Of a DNA stretch of 64,000 bases, positions 1 to 8,756 are shown in pieces. Both the position numbers and the translations under genes were made by a program. The first letter of the stretch is position 1. Each line of letters opens with the position of its first letter. The notes under the pieces were generated by a model that was not told where the DNA came from, made no database searches, and saw only the letters and a program-made list of their open reading frames with translations. The DNA comes from Shewanella gaetbuli (lineage in GTDB: Bacteria; Pseudomonadota; Gammaproteobacteria; Enterobacterales; Shewanellaceae): contig NZ_JAKIKP010000002.1 in NCBI RefSeq assembly GCF_023284065.1, positions 1-64,000 of the forward strand, in the 5' to 3' direction.

Positions 1-13
1 CCATAAAGACTCT

Positions 14-109
14 TTGTTTTGTTCATCATCATCCCCCTATTCGATAGCTTATCTCTATCACTCAAATTGCATTTGCAATGAAGCAACCTTAAATAGGTTG
101 CTTTTTTTT
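14..109 (+). ncRNA. Putative small RNA, tandem copy 1
   Basis: This is the first copy of a ~95-nt unit that recurs at 255-350 and 513-608. It starts with a U- and CAUC-rich segment that looks unpaired. A weak GATAG/CTATC stem and a small ATTGC-ATTT-GCAAT stem-loop follow. It ends in an intrinsic terminator (AAGCAACC/GGTTGCTT, 81-103) with eight T. It holds no credible ORF. Its promoter would lie beyond the left edge of the window. Calling it an RNA gene is inference from the terminator and the repeated conserved core. Confidence 0.5.
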
Positions 110-254
110 GGGCTAAAATTCATTAAAATCTCACGACTAAAAATAATTTATAAAAATTTTCTGATTAAAATGAACTTTTCTATCGAAGCCTAGTCTGATT
201 ACATGAACCAAATTTTTATTGAGTGCTTGAGGTTTTCCATACCATAAAGACTCT

Positions 255-350
255 TTGTTTTGTTCATCATCATCCCCCTATTCGATAGCTTATCTCTATC
301 ACTCAAATTGCATTTGCAATGAAGCAACCTTAAATAGGTTGCTTTTTTTT
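255..350 (+). ncRNA. Putative small RNA, tandem copy 2
   Basis: The core is identical to copy 1, and the ~218-bp block around it (242-459) matches 1-219 except for one fewer G after the T-tract. A possible promoter precedes it: TTGAGT at 219-224, 18 bp, then CATAAA at 243-248. The terminator stem is 322-344, followed by a T8 tract. The near-identity of the flanks points to a recent tandem duplication. Confidence 0.5.
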
Positions 351-512
351 GGCTAAAATTCATTAAAATCTCACGACTAAAAATAATTTATAAAAATTTT
401 CTGATTAAAATGAACTTTTCTATCGAAGCCTAGTCTGATTACATGAACCAAATTTTTATAGCGTTTTTATTTTTGTTAAATAGACCAGTTTACCCCTAAT
501 AAATTCGTTTCA

Positions 513-608
513 TTGTTTTGTTCATCATCATTCCCTATTCGATAGCATTATCGTTATCACTTGAATTGCATTTGCAATGAAGCAACCTTTTAAAGGTTGC
601 TTTTTTTT
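513..608 (+). ncRNA. Putative small RNA, diverged copy 3
   Basis: The core matches copies 1 and 2 with a few substitutions and small indels, but the upstream flank is unrelated. It has its own promoter candidate, TTGTTA (473-478), 18 bp, TAATAA (497-502). The GATAG stem keeps pairing through a G-U wobble. The terminator loop differs (stem 580-602) while stem and T8 tract are kept. Conservation limited to the transcribed part, with a different promoter, is the best argument that this is an RNA gene family rather than repeated spacer. Confidence 0.55.
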
Positions 609-620
609 ATGCAAAAACTC

Positions 621-650
621 AAAAAAAAGACCTCAATTAAGAGGCCTTTT
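621..650 (-). terminator. Intrinsic terminator of pstS
   Basis: On the minus strand GGCCTC, a TTAATT loop and GAGGTC form a stem with one G-U pair, followed by eight T. It lies just after the pstS stop codon. Confidence 0.75.
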
Positions 651-667
651 TCGTCACTAAGCTCAAT

Positions 668-1639
668 TTAAAGGCGGATGCCTGCTTTTTCTAAGTCTTT
701 AGCAATGACTGAGCGAGGTAATGGAACATAGCCATCTTTTTCAACAACTTGCTGACCTTGCTTAGATAGTATGTAACGAATGAATTCACGATCCATTGGT
801 GATAAATCTTTATTTGGGTGCTTGTTAATATATACGTATAAGTAACGAGATAATGGGTATGTTCCATTAGCGGCATTAGCTGAAGTTGCCTCTACGTAGT
901 TATCACCTTTTTTCGATACTGCAACGGCTTTAACACCTGCTGTTTTATAACCGATTCCAGAATAACCAATGGCGTTTAAACCTTGAGAAACCGATTGAAC
1001 AACTGATGCTGAACCAGGTTGCTCATTCACATTGGCACGGAAGTCACCTTTACATAATGCTTTTTCTTTAAAGTAACCATAAGTACCAGAAACAGAATTA
1101 CGACCATATAGCTGAACATCTTTTGCCGCCCAGTTACCGTCTAACCCTAAATCCCCCCAACGCTCAACCTGTTGGCCACCACACTTATTAGTTGAAGAAA
1201 AGATACCATCAATTTGTTCGATGCTTAACCCTTTGATTGGGTTATCTTTGTGAACAAATACCGCTAAAGCGTCAATAGCAACACGGATTGCAGTAGGCTG
1301 GTATCCGAAATGCTTTTCAAATGACTCAACTTCATTCGGCTTCATCTTACGGCTCATAGGGCCAAACTGAGATGTTCCTTCAGTTAAAGCTGGAGGTGCA
1401 GTAGAAGAACCCGCGGCTTGAATTTGGATATTTACATTAGGGTAAATATGTTTAAATTCTTCTGCCCATAACGTCATCATGTTCGCAAGAGTATCAGAAC
1501 CAACAGAAGACAAGTTACCAGAAACACCACTTGTTTTTTCATATACAGGTAACGTTTCATCAATTGCAGCCATAGATGCTGCAGAGAAAACACCAGCGGC
1601 AGTTAGGGTTATCGCGCCGACAAGTTTTTTAAGTTTCAT
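668..1639 (-). CDS. pstS: Periplasmic phosphate-binding protein PstS
   Basis: This is the substrate-binding component of the high-affinity phosphate ABC transporter and acts in the periplasm. The 323-residue protein begins with a Sec signal peptide ([20 protein letters not shown], cleaved near the following AASMA-A). The phosphate-loop-like segments are [12 protein letters not shown] and [12 protein letters not shown]. The start has a GGAG Shine-Dalgarno 7 nt upstream. The gene is preceded by two Pho boxes and followed by its own terminator, so it is monocistronic. No pstC, pstA or pstB is seen here, so the permease must be encoded elsewhere. phoR and phoB lie immediately upstream on the same strand, as in other Shewanella. 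Family assignment is firm. Confidence 0.93.
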   Translation of the reverse strand: MKLKKLVGAITLTAAGVFSAASMAAIDETLPVYEKTSGVSGNLSSVGSDTLANMMTLWAEEFKHIYPNVNIQIQAAGSSTAPPALTEGTSQFGPMSRKMKPNEVESFEKHFGYQPTAIRVAIDALAVFVHKDNPIKGLSIEQIDGIFSSTNKCGGQQVERWGDLGLDGNWAAKDVQLYGRNSVSGTYGYFKEKALCKGDFRANVNEQPGSASVVQSVSQGLNAIGYSGIGYKTAGVKAVAVSKKGDNYVEATSANAANGTYPLSRYLYVYINKHPNKDLSPMDREFIRYILSKQGQQVVEKDGYVPLPRSVIAKDLEKAGIRL

Positions 1640-1700
1640 TGTATTGCTCCAAATTAAGCGTACTAAAGTTTTTTAAACGCCGTCAGTATCTATTTCATTA

Positions 1701-1740
1701 GTGACAACTCTATGACTCTTATGTGACAGTTAAATGACAG
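1701..1740 (-). promoter_or_regulatory. Double Pho box before pstS
   Basis: On the minus strand, CTGTCATTTAACTGTCAC (about 1723-1740) is an almost perfect PhoB box. A second, weaker one, AGTCATAGAGTTGTCAC, follows at 1701-1717. A -10-like GATACT starts 10 nt after the second box, which is the usual spacing for PhoB-activated promoters where the Pho box replaces the -35. Confidence 0.85.
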
Positions 1741-1836
1741 CGAGGAATTTTCACCAACTTTTGTCATCTAAAAATTATAATGCCGTCAATATTGACGGCA
1801 TTATAGGGTGGCATACATTAACGCTGCATGGGCCAA

Positions 1837-3135
1837 TTACTCTTTGCGAGCTAATAAATGATTAGGAATAATAAAGCTGAAACGACTGCCTTTACCAAGC
1901 TCACTGGTTACTAACAGTTGACTGTGATGATGCCCAAGAGCATGTTTCACAATCGCTAACCCTAAGCCACTTCCACCTGTTTTACTGGAACGCGCATTAT
2001 CGACACGATAAAAACGCTCTGTTAACCGATATATATGCTGTGGTGCAATACCTACCCCAGTGTCTGTGACACTAAATTCAGCCCCCGAATTAACTAATTG
2101 CCATTTAATAACAATTTTACCTCCAGGTGAGGTGTACCTAATGGCATTAGAAATCAAATTAGAACACGCACTTCTAAGTTGTAACTCATCGCCATGGGGG
2201 CTGACCGTTACATCACAGTCAAATGTCACATCATAATCACCCATAGATAAAGCGTTAGCTTCAACTTTAAGTTGAGAAAACATACTGGACATATCCACCA
2301 CCTTTGATAAGTCGACGGTGGTACCCGCTTCAATTCGCGACAAGGCTAATAGTTGTTCCACCATAGACTGCATTCGTGATGTTTGTTGCTGCATCATCGA
2401 CAAAGGTTTTTGATTAATAGAATCAGCTTCTTCCATACTGATCATTATCTCAAGATAACCTTGTAGGACGGTTAATGGTGTTTTGAGTTCATGGGACACA
2501 TTTGCCACAAAGTCTTTGCGCATGCTTTCTAATTGATGAATGCGTGTTTTATCCCTAGCAATAAGAAGTAATTGCCTATCTCCGTATGGCATTAATCTAA
2601 TTTCTAACAGACGACGCTCTGAAACAGGGGATGGAATTTCTAACGGTTCAGCAAATGCATTTTTACGAATATAAGCAGAAAAATCAGGATGACGGATCAG
2701 ATTATCAATTCGTTGGCCACTGTCTTGAGGCCACACAAAACCTAAAATAAGTTGTGCGAGTTTATTACACCATAAAATGTTATGTTCAGAATCCAATACG
2801 ACAGCCGCATCGGGCAAAGCTTCTGCACCTTGTCGAAAACGACTCAGTAAAGACGCCAATTGCCCTACTCGCCTGCGGTTTTTACCTTGTAATCGATAAA
2901 TGCCATTAAATACCCCTTCCCAACTTCCAGAACCCTGCGGTGGGGTGAGTTTTTTATCTTTCCAAAGCCAATAATTCAACCGAGATAGCTGTCGATAGTG
3001 CCAAATTAATAGCCCTATCACCCCAAGTATCATCACTAACGAGACTTGGTCAAGCAAAAGGCCAAGTAGTAATAGTATAAATAGAAATAAGCCCAGTCTT
3101 AACAACAGACGATAGCCCGAATATGAGTCCAACAT
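1837..3135 (-). CDS. phoR: Phosphate regulon sensor kinase PhoR
   Basis: Membrane histidine kinase that phosphorylates PhoB when phosphate is low. The 432-residue protein has two N-terminal hydrophobic segments (about residues 10-28 and 31-46) and no large periplasmic loop, as in E. coli PhoR. A PAS-like region spans about 105-195. The dimerisation domain carries the phosphoacceptor His215 in VSHELKTPL. The ATPase domain has an N box (SNAIRYT), DTGVGI and GSGLGLAIVKH. An AGGT Shine-Dalgarno precedes the ATG. It lies 232 bp downstream of phoB, a longer gap than usual, and that gap holds a strong inverted repeat. Confidence 0.93.
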   Translation of the reverse strand: MLDSYSGYRLLLRLGLFLFILLLLGLLLDQVSLVMILGVIGLLIWHYRQLSRLNYWLWKDKKLTPPQGSGSWEGVFNGIYRLQGKNRRRVGQLASLLSRFRQGAEALPDAAVVLDSEHNILWCNKLAQLILGFVWPQDSGQRIDNLIRHPDFSAYIRKNAFAEPLEIPSPVSERRLLEIRLMPYGDRQLLLIARDKTRIHQLESMRKDFVANVSHELKTPLTVLQGYLEIMISMEEADSINQKPLSMMQQQTSRMQSMVEQLLALSRIEAGTTVDLSKVVDMSSMFSQLKVEANALSMGDYDVTFDCDVTVSPHGDELQLRSACSNLISNAIRYTSPGGKIVIKWQLVNSGAEFSVTDTGVGIAPQHIYRLTERFYRVDNARSSKTGGSGLGLAIVKHALGHHHSQLLVTSELGKGSRFSFIIPNHLLARKE

Positions 3136-3256
3136 ATATTACCTAAGTAGGTGTAAGTAACCTGAGCCACACATCAAATTGATTTACATACAAGGCGAAA
3201 TAAACCTTGTATCAATAAAATCGTAAGCTAATCTGTTATCCGCAGCTTAAGTTAAA

Positions 3257-3292
3257 AATATTAATTGGCATAGGTGGTTGCCAATTAATATT
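3257..3292 (-). other. 14-bp perfect inverted repeat between phoB and phoR
   Basis: AATATTAATTGGCA and its exact complement are separated by 8 nt. On the transcribed minus strand the stem is followed by only a short T5, so it could act as a partial terminator or an RNA-stability element that lowers phoR relative to phoB. A smaller stem, TACAAGG/CCTTGTA, lies at 3189-3211. Function is inference. Confidence 0.45.
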
Positions 3293-3367
3293 CAACATGA
3301 TGACACTGCAGATTAGGCCTAGATTAGCACTAATTATGTCATCGCATACAGTCACAATACGTAAACT

Positions 3368-4057
3368 TTACATACGTGTTGAAAAACGGTAACCCGCACC
3401 GCGAACGGTTTGAATGAGTTTATCGTATCCGCCTTGCTCAATTGCTTTACGCAAGCGTCTAATATGAACATCTACAGTTCTATCTTCAACGTAAACATTG
3501 GTACCCCACACATTATCAAGCAACTGCTCACGGCTATATACTCGCTCAGGATGAGTCATGAAGAAATGTAATAATCTAAACTCTGTAGGTCCCATATCAA
3601 GTACCGTATCGCCAATTGACACTCGATGACTCACAGGATCTAACTGTAAACCTTGAACATCAATAGTCTCTTCTAAACGCGTTGGCGCACTTCTTCGCAA
3701 AACCGCTTTGATACGTGCTACCAACTCTTTAGGCGAAAAAGGTTTAGTAATATAGTCATCTGCGCCCACTTCTAGGCCTTTAACTTTATCTTCTTCCTCA
3801 CCACGAGCGGTCAACATAATAATGGGAATTTGGCGGGTAAATTCATCCTGTTTAAGCCTCTTGGCTAACTGGATACCACTACCACCGGGAAACATCCAAT
3901 CTAAAATAATAAGATCAGGATATGGTTCAGCTAATTGTGTCAAAGCTGAATCAAAGTCCTCAGCCGCGATCGTTGAAAATCCATGTTGGTCCATTACGAA
4001 GGTCAGCATCTCACGGATGGCTGATTCATCTTCTACAATTAATATCCTTGCTGTCAT
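3368..4057 (-). CDS. phoB: Phosphate regulon response regulator PhoB
   Basis: OmpR-family transcription factor that binds Pho boxes once phosphorylated by PhoR. The 229-residue protein has a receiver domain with the acidic pair E9-D10, the phosphorylated Asp53 in ILDWMFPG, and the conserved Lys in ITKPF. A C-terminal winged helix follows ([22 protein letters not shown]). Length and sequence match the family closely. A Pho box upstream suggests autoactivation. phoR follows on the same strand. Confidence 0.95.
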   Translation of the reverse strand: MTARILIVEDESAIREMLTFVMDQHGFSTIAAEDFDSALTQLAEPYPDLIILDWMFPGGSGIQLAKRLKQDEFTRQIPIIMLTARGEEEDKVKGLEVGADDYITKPFSPKELVARIKAVLRRSAPTRLEETIDVQGLQLDPVSHRVSIGDTVLDMGPTEFRLLHFFMTHPERVYSREQLLDNVWGTNVYVEDRTVDVHIRRLRKAIEQGGYDKLIQTVRGAGYRFSTRM

Positions 4058-4098
4058 ATTCGCTTCTATTTTAAGTAAATTGCCACAATGACTATTAT

Positions 4099-4116
4099 TG
4101 GTCAGTTTTATTACAG
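4099..4116 (-). promoter_or_regulatory. Pho box before phoB
   Basis: On the minus strand the site reads CTGTAATAAAACTGACCA, about 15 of 18 matches to the Pho-box consensus, ~42 bp upstream of the phoB ATG. This fits autoregulation of phoBR. No clear -10 was identified. Confidence 0.6.
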
Positions 4117-4228
4117 ATTTATGATCTTAAGGACAATATTAAGCATAATAAGCAATTAATGCTGATTTCATAAATGTTTTTTATAACGCGGTTGTTATTC
4201 CCCAAAGTCATATCGACTCATAAACCAA

Positions 4229-4250
4229 TAAAAAAGGAGCCGAAGCTCCC
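4229..4250 (-). terminator. Terminator of the porin gene
   Basis: On the minus strand GGAGC, a TTCG tetraloop and GCTCC form a stem followed by six T, ~35 bp after the porin stop codon. Confidence 0.8.
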
Positions 4251-4282
4251 TTATTCTATGTTAAAACCAGATGACTTAATGA

Positions 4283-5209
4283 TTAAAACTTGTGCTCTAA
4301 ACCTAGACCAAAATATGAATCATCAACATCACCAGAATCATAAGTCACATGGCTGGTATAGAATGCAAACACTTTAGTGGGTTTAGCTAGCTTGTAATCA
4401 GCACCAACAGACCATGAATCACCTACACTATCCATATCTTGATATTGTGCTTTAACTGTCACTGCATCAATTTTATAAGCAGCACTTAATAAATAGCCAT
4501 TATCTGAAACACCTGAATCAATTTTCTCTTGCTGTTGATACATACCACCTAACACAAGCCCTGCAACAGTACCTTGAATCGTTGCACGTGCAGCATCATA
4601 ACCTTTTACTTTTGAATCATAAGCAATGGCGGCATAAATAGGCGTTTTCTTAAGTCCTGAATCACCATAAGTTACTGCCATACTTACACCATTTTCGTCA
4701 GCTTGATCTTCATCACCATCCGCTACATAGGTTACACCCACTTGGAAATCACTGAACTTTGGTGACAAATAGGTCGCAGTTTGTGCCATACGGTTTTCAC
4801 CTTTAAACACATTCTTAACATCACCGGCTAAATCATTGAACTGGTCTACTTTACCTTGAGAAATTTTTAAAACAGTGTCGTTACGACCTACAGAAAATAA
4901 ACCAAAATCGCCTTTCAAACCAACAAATTGGTTACGAGCTTTAAAGTTTTCTTTATCAGCATCACCCGTATCTACTTCATATTCGATTGTATAAAAAGCT
5001 TCTAAATTGTTACCTAAATCAAAAGCACCTTTTACACCAAAACGAGATGCATTACTTTGAATAGTTGTTTCTGAATCACCTGCAACATCGTTGTACTGTG
5101 CAGTCACATTCAACTTACCATACACTTGAAGTGGATCAGCGGCATATGCTGATGATAGGGTTGCCGAGGTAACGGCTGAAGCAAGAAGCGTTTTGGTAAA
5201 TAAGTTCAT
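4283..5209 (-). CDS. Outer-membrane porin, probably phosphate-starvation induced
   Basis: Gram-negative general porin (OmpC/PhoE-like 16-strand barrel) for passive diffusion across the outer membrane. The ORF is open further upstream, but an AAGGA Shine-Dalgarno and a normal signal peptide (MNLFTKTLLASAVTSATLSS, then AYA-A) place the start at the second of two adjacent ATGs; the first, at 5212, is equally possible. The mature protein opens with DPLQVYGKLNVTAQY and ends in the barrel signature LGLEHKF with a terminal Phe. A Pho box upstream and the adjacent phoBR suggest PhoB control. Substrate preference for phosphate is inference. Confidence 0.85.
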   Translation of the reverse strand: MNLFTKTLLASAVTSATLSSAYAADPLQVYGKLNVTAQYNDVAGDSETTIQSNASRFGVKGAFDLGNNLEAFYTIEYEVDTGDADKENFKARNQFVGLKGDFGLFSVGRNDTVLKISQGKVDQFNDLAGDVKNVFKGENRMAQTATYLSPKFSDFQVGVTYVADGDEDQADENGVSMAVTYGDSGLKKTPIYAAIAYDSKVKGYDAARATIQGTVAGLVLGGMYQQQEKIDSGVSDNGYLLSAAYKIDAVTVKAQYQDMDSVGDSWSVGADYKLAKPTKVFAFYTSHVTYDSGDVDDSYFGLGLEHKF

Positions 5210-5391
5210 CATTTCATCCTTTTGACGATTAATTCGTCGAGTCATTGTTTTGGGAACGAGGCGCATTTTGCAGCCTATTTGTTTCAAAAATATTGCAATG
5301 ATGAATGTTTGTTGAAGATTGAGTAATAAGCTCCCTACAAATATCATGTAAGACATTGATTATAAACATACTAAAATCAAACAAATACTTT

Positions 5392-5409
5392 ATGACACTT
5401 TTATGAATC
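5392..5409 (-). promoter_or_regulatory. Pho box before the porin gene
   Basis: On the minus strand GATTCATAAAAGTGTCAT matches the Pho-box consensus at about 14 of 18 positions. It lies ~183 bp upstream of the chosen porin start. A TATAAT occurs ~26 nt downstream, farther than the usual 10-11 nt, so which -10 is used is unclear. The remainder of the 5210-5515 intergenic region shows nothing else recognisable. Confidence 0.55.
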
Positions 5410-5515
5410 TGTCTTTGGGGCCATAAAAGACGATATAACATCGCTGTTTACCCCGTGTTCCAGATGCCGTAAACTGCTTGGCCAACTATTTTATCTATTA
5501 ATGAGTGTCTTTCTT

Positions 5516-6427
5516 ATGTGGTTTAAAAATCTCACCCTATATCGTTTTAACAAGCCTTTTTCCACCGACACAGAAACGCTAGAAAAAGCGCTAGCTGACT
5601 TCACTTTTAGCCCTTGTTCAAGCCAAGATATTAGTAAATTTGGTTTTTCTAACGCGTTAGGTAAGCAAGGCCAAACATTAGTGCATAGTGCTCAAAACAG
5701 GCACTTAATCTGCGTTACAAAAGAAGAGAAAATCTTACCAGGCCAAGTGATTAAAGAGGCTATGGATGAAAAGGTTGCTGAAATAGAAGCTCAAGAAAGC
5801 CGTAAAGTAACCAAAAAAGAAAAAGATGCCATGAAAGATGACATCACCACGACTTTGCTACCCCGTGCATTTTCTAGACGAAGCCAAACCCGTGCGCTTA
5901 TTCTGCCTGAATTAGAAATGATACTTGTGGATAGTTCAAGCGCCACCAAAGCAGAAGAGTTACTCGCTTTATTGCGCAAAGCTTTAGGCAGCCTGCCTGT
6001 TATTCCATTGAGTTATGCAAAGCCAGTTGAGCACACATTAACTGAGTGGCTACAAGCAGGAGAAGCACCTCAACCATTTGAAATGCAAGATGAAGCAGAA
6101 TTGAAGTCTGAGTCTGATGAAGGCGGCATTGTTCGCTTTAAACAGCAAGTATTACAAGAAGATGAAGTGTTGGCTCATATCGCCACAGGGAAACAAGTTC
6201 ACAAGTTGGCTTTACATTTTGCTCAATCCATTGCCTTTGTGATGCAGTCTGATACCAGCATTAAACGTATCAAGTTTTCGGAAGAATTTAGAGCAGGTAA
6301 TGATGACCTAGGTAATGACGACCCTATGGCTAGATTAGACGCGGACTTTGCTTTAATGGGAAGTGAGTTAATCGCATTTATTCAAGCTTTACATGGTGCA
6401 TTTGGCCCAATGGAGCAGAGTTTATAG
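5516..6427 (+). CDS. rdgC: Recombination-associated protein RdgC
   Basis: Ring-shaped, sequence-independent DNA-binding protein that limits RecA filament formation and acts on the nucleoid. The start is set at the ATG giving [11 protein letters not shown], which matches the E. coli N-terminus (MLWFKNL) and gives 303 residues, the family length. An upstream in-frame ATG at 5501 would add five residues. No strong Shine-Dalgarno is seen. Divergent from the porin and convergent with the M61 peptidase, sharing a bidirectional terminator with the latter. Confidence 0.93.
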   Translation: MWFKNLTLYRFNKPFSTDTETLEKALADFTFSPCSSQDISKFGFSNALGKQGQTLVHSAQNRHLICVTKEEKILPGQVIKEAMDEKVAEIEAQESRKVTKKEKDAMKDDITTTLLPRAFSRRSQTRALILPELEMILVDSSSATKAEELLALLRKALGSLPVIPLSYAKPVEHTLTEWLQAGEAPQPFEMQDEAELKSESDEGGIVRFKQQVLQEDEVLAHIATGKQVHKLALHFAQSIAFVMQSDTSIKRIKFSEEFRAGNDDLGNDDPMARLDADFALMGSELIAFIQALHGAFGPMEQSL

Positions 6428-6466
6428 AGTTGTTGACTCTGTGAAAGAATCTTTATCGACAGTCAT

Positions 6467-6496
6467 AAAAAATGCCCATCATTGATGGGCATTTTT
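6467..6496. terminator. Bidirectional terminator, rdgC / M61 peptidase
   Basis: AATGCCCATCA and TGATGGGCATT form a long stem with A- and T-tracts on both sides, between two convergent genes. Confidence 0.85.
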
Positions 6497-6517
6497 ATAA
6501 CACAAACGGCATGAAAA

Positions 6518-8332
6518 TTACTGTTTCGCTTTTAGGTAATGACCATTATTATCAAACGGCCAATCTATACCAATCCAAGCTTTTAAGAAGGATTTTTGCT
6601 GGTTTGACACCTGACTTAAAGGCAGAATTTTTAACTCCCCTTTAGGCTGCTCCGCCAAGGTGATTTCGCGAGTCACCAATTTATCATTATTAAATAAGCT
6701 CACCTTAATAGTATTACCCGGCTTAAAATCAGCTAAACGTTTAAGCCAATCCGAAGCCGACACTCTTAAACCATTCACCGCAACAATGATATCACCCGCA
6801 TTAACTCCTGCTTGCCAAGCAACGCCATTTCTAACCACATGAGTCACCGTTAAATGATCGCCAGCAGTAGATACAGTTAATCCTGCATCAACCTTAGTTG
6901 CTGACGGATTACTATAACCAATAGTTAAGCCTGCTTTAGCTAATAATGCCTCAAAATCAATGCTCAATGCTGAGGTTACATTTGCTTGCCACCATGGTTG
7001 ATAATCTTTGCCTGATAATTCAAACAAAATATCTTTTATATCTTGCACTGAATACCCTCGTGGTACTTTAAAATCTTGATATAGCTTGTTATGCACATCA
7101 CGATAAGAATGAGCAAGTCGAGTTTCATCAAGTAAGCTAAAGTCTAACGCTAATGAGGTCATATACCCTTCTGCATAGATATTGACACTATGGTTAAGCG
7201 AGTAGTCTCCGCGAGTGCTACTCCACTGCCCTAAACTGGCTTCTTTAATAGATTGGATTTCTCGTCCCGGTTTATGCAAGTTATTATTTATTCGCTTGCT
7301 TAAATCTTCAAAAAACTCTTTGGCGCTGATCACACCTGCTCGTAGTAATAATTGATTTTGGAAATAACTTGTCGACCCTTCGGCAACCCATAGTAGTTCA
7401 GACATATTTTCTGCCTGATAATCATATGGAACCAACCCTTGCGGGCGATAAGCTTTTACATTCCAAGTATGTATAAATTCATGGGAGGCGGTACTAATGA
7501 AGCGTAAATAATCTTTACGTTCGCGGAAGTTAAAACGAGGTAATTGAATAACGGTAGAGTTTAAATGTTCAGTAGCACCGCGTGCTCCGCTAGTTGCATG
7601 AATCATGTAAACATATCTTTCAAATGGGTAGCCATCCCATATGGCCTTAGCCTGATAACTTATTTTTTCTAAGTCTGTGACAATTTGCTGAGTGTCATAG
7701 TTACCTTCACCCCAAAATACCACTTCGTAATCTCGGTTATCAGCTTCAAAGGTAAAATGTTGGCTAATCCCCGTTTCAATAGGAGAGTCAACTAATACAT
7801 CATAGTTTTCAGCAATAAATGAATGTTTCTTATTACCACGTTTCATTCCTGAATAACTTTGCCAACGTTTAGGAACGGACATGTTCACTGTTACATTTTC
7901 ATCTCTAAATTCAGGGCTATACATAAATATGCCACTGGCATCAAGAAAAGCATGACTTCTATCAATATGACGTAAACGATCACCTAGCTGATTAGCATAG
8001 ACTTGATAATTAATGGTTACTTCTGTGGGTTTAGGTAAATTAATTTGCCATTCACCGCTTGCAGTACGTTGCCAATCTAACGAATTACCTTTTCTGTCTG
8101 TGGCTTCAAATAAACGCACGCCATCTGCAACAGGTAACACTTCATAACGACCCGTACGCCATACCGGTAAATTAATCACTAACGAGTTTTTTGATGTGCT
8201 TGGGAAGGTCACTGACACTTGCGCTAAATGATGCTCAGGTTCAGTTAAATCTATGTGGTATTCGACATCAGCAATAGCTGCGTTCGAAATAAAAGCGCAG
8301 CAAACAACTAATGCTAAAGTAGAGGGTTTCAC
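6518..8332 (-). CDS. Exported M61-family metallopeptidase with PDZ domain
   Basis: Zinc aminopeptidase-like protein of the M61 (glycyl aminopeptidase) family, exported by a signal peptide (MKPSTLALVVCCAFISNAAIA). The zinc motif is HEFIH at residues 284-288 within HEFIHTWN, and the likely third ligand is E318 in WVAEGS. An N-terminal beta domain precedes the catalytic domain, and a PDZ domain lies at about 480-560. The start is GTG with AAGGA 7 nt upstream. It is monocistronic. The physiological substrate is unknown; peptide scavenging or envelope proteolysis are guesses. Confidence 0.88.
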   Translation of the reverse strand: MKPSTLALVVCCAFISNAAIADVEYHIDLTEPEHHLAQVSVTFPSTSKNSLVINLPVWRTGRYEVLPVADGVRLFEATDRKGNSLDWQRTASGEWQINLPKPTEVTINYQVYANQLGDRLRHIDRSHAFLDASGIFMYSPEFRDENVTVNMSVPKRWQSYSGMKRGNKKHSFIAENYDVLVDSPIETGISQHFTFEADNRDYEVVFWGEGNYDTQQIVTDLEKISYQAKAIWDGYPFERYVYMIHATSGARGATEHLNSTVIQLPRFNFRERKDYLRFISTASHEFIHTWNVKAYRPQGLVPYDYQAENMSELLWVAEGSTSYFQNQLLLRAGVISAKEFFEDLSKRINNNLHKPGREIQSIKEASLGQWSSTRGDYSLNHSVNIYAEGYMTSLALDFSLLDETRLAHSYRDVHNKLYQDFKVPRGYSVQDIKDILFELSGKDYQPWWQANVTSALSIDFEALLAKAGLTIGYSNPSATKVDAGLTVSTAGDHLTVTHVVRNGVAWQAGVNAGDIIVAVNGLRVSASDWLKRLADFKPGNTIKVSLFNNDKLVTREITLAEQPKGELKILPLSQVSNQQKSFLKAWIGIDWPFDNNGHYLKAKQ

Positions 8333-8756
8333 AGTGGTATCCTTTTGATATTATTATATTGATTTTACTTTGCGATAAAGTATCTTCTTATGATGAATTA
8401 TAACAACTTATGATATTGGTCTCAGCAGTTTGTTGTATTACGTTACAAAATGTACCAAATGATTATTACTAGGTTACTATAACCTGAACTCGAGTTAGGG
8501 GCGAATAAATAGCGCTGAGAGATAAAAAATTGATTCGCTTATATACAAACTTGAATTTTATGCTGATTTCAAGCTAAAGACCCCATTTATTCAACACCGT
8601 CAGCGATGCAAAGGACGATATACAAAACAATAATTATTCCAAGTTGAGATTATTATCGTCGAGAACCGATTGAACAAGCGATTATTCGAATCAATATAAA
8701 CTGCTGATTAAGTTAAATATTTAGCATACCAAACACTTTAAGGAAGATGTATTTTT
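8333..8756. other. Intergenic region, divergent promoters presumed
   Basis: About 420 bp between the divergent M61 peptidase and TPR genes. It is AT-rich with a small GGTTA-CTA-TAACC inverted repeat near 8472-8484. I see no RNA gene, ORF or convincing regulatory site. Confidence 0.5.

Larger units (their letters stand above)
1..459. repeat. ~240-bp tandem duplication carrying the RNA unit
   Basis: Bases 1-219 and 242-459 are nearly identical, with a 1-bp length difference after the T-tract. The repeat begins at or before the window edge, so more copies may lie to the left. It contains the small-RNA core, its terminator and ~110 bp of AT-rich flank. Confidence 0.9.

Noticed and set aside
1-610. 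Possible CRISPR array because of tandem repetition
   Set aside because: Repeats are ~240 bp with near-identical flanks; there are no short repeats with unique spacers and no cas genes.
4174-4377. 67-residue frame on the plus strand
   Set aside because: It overlaps the porin terminator and the porin gene's 3' end in antisense.
5210-5441. Long N-terminal extension of the porin frame and a 70-residue antisense frame
   Set aside because: The extension would bury the signal peptide; a Shine-Dalgarno supports the internal start, and the short frame has no supporting features.
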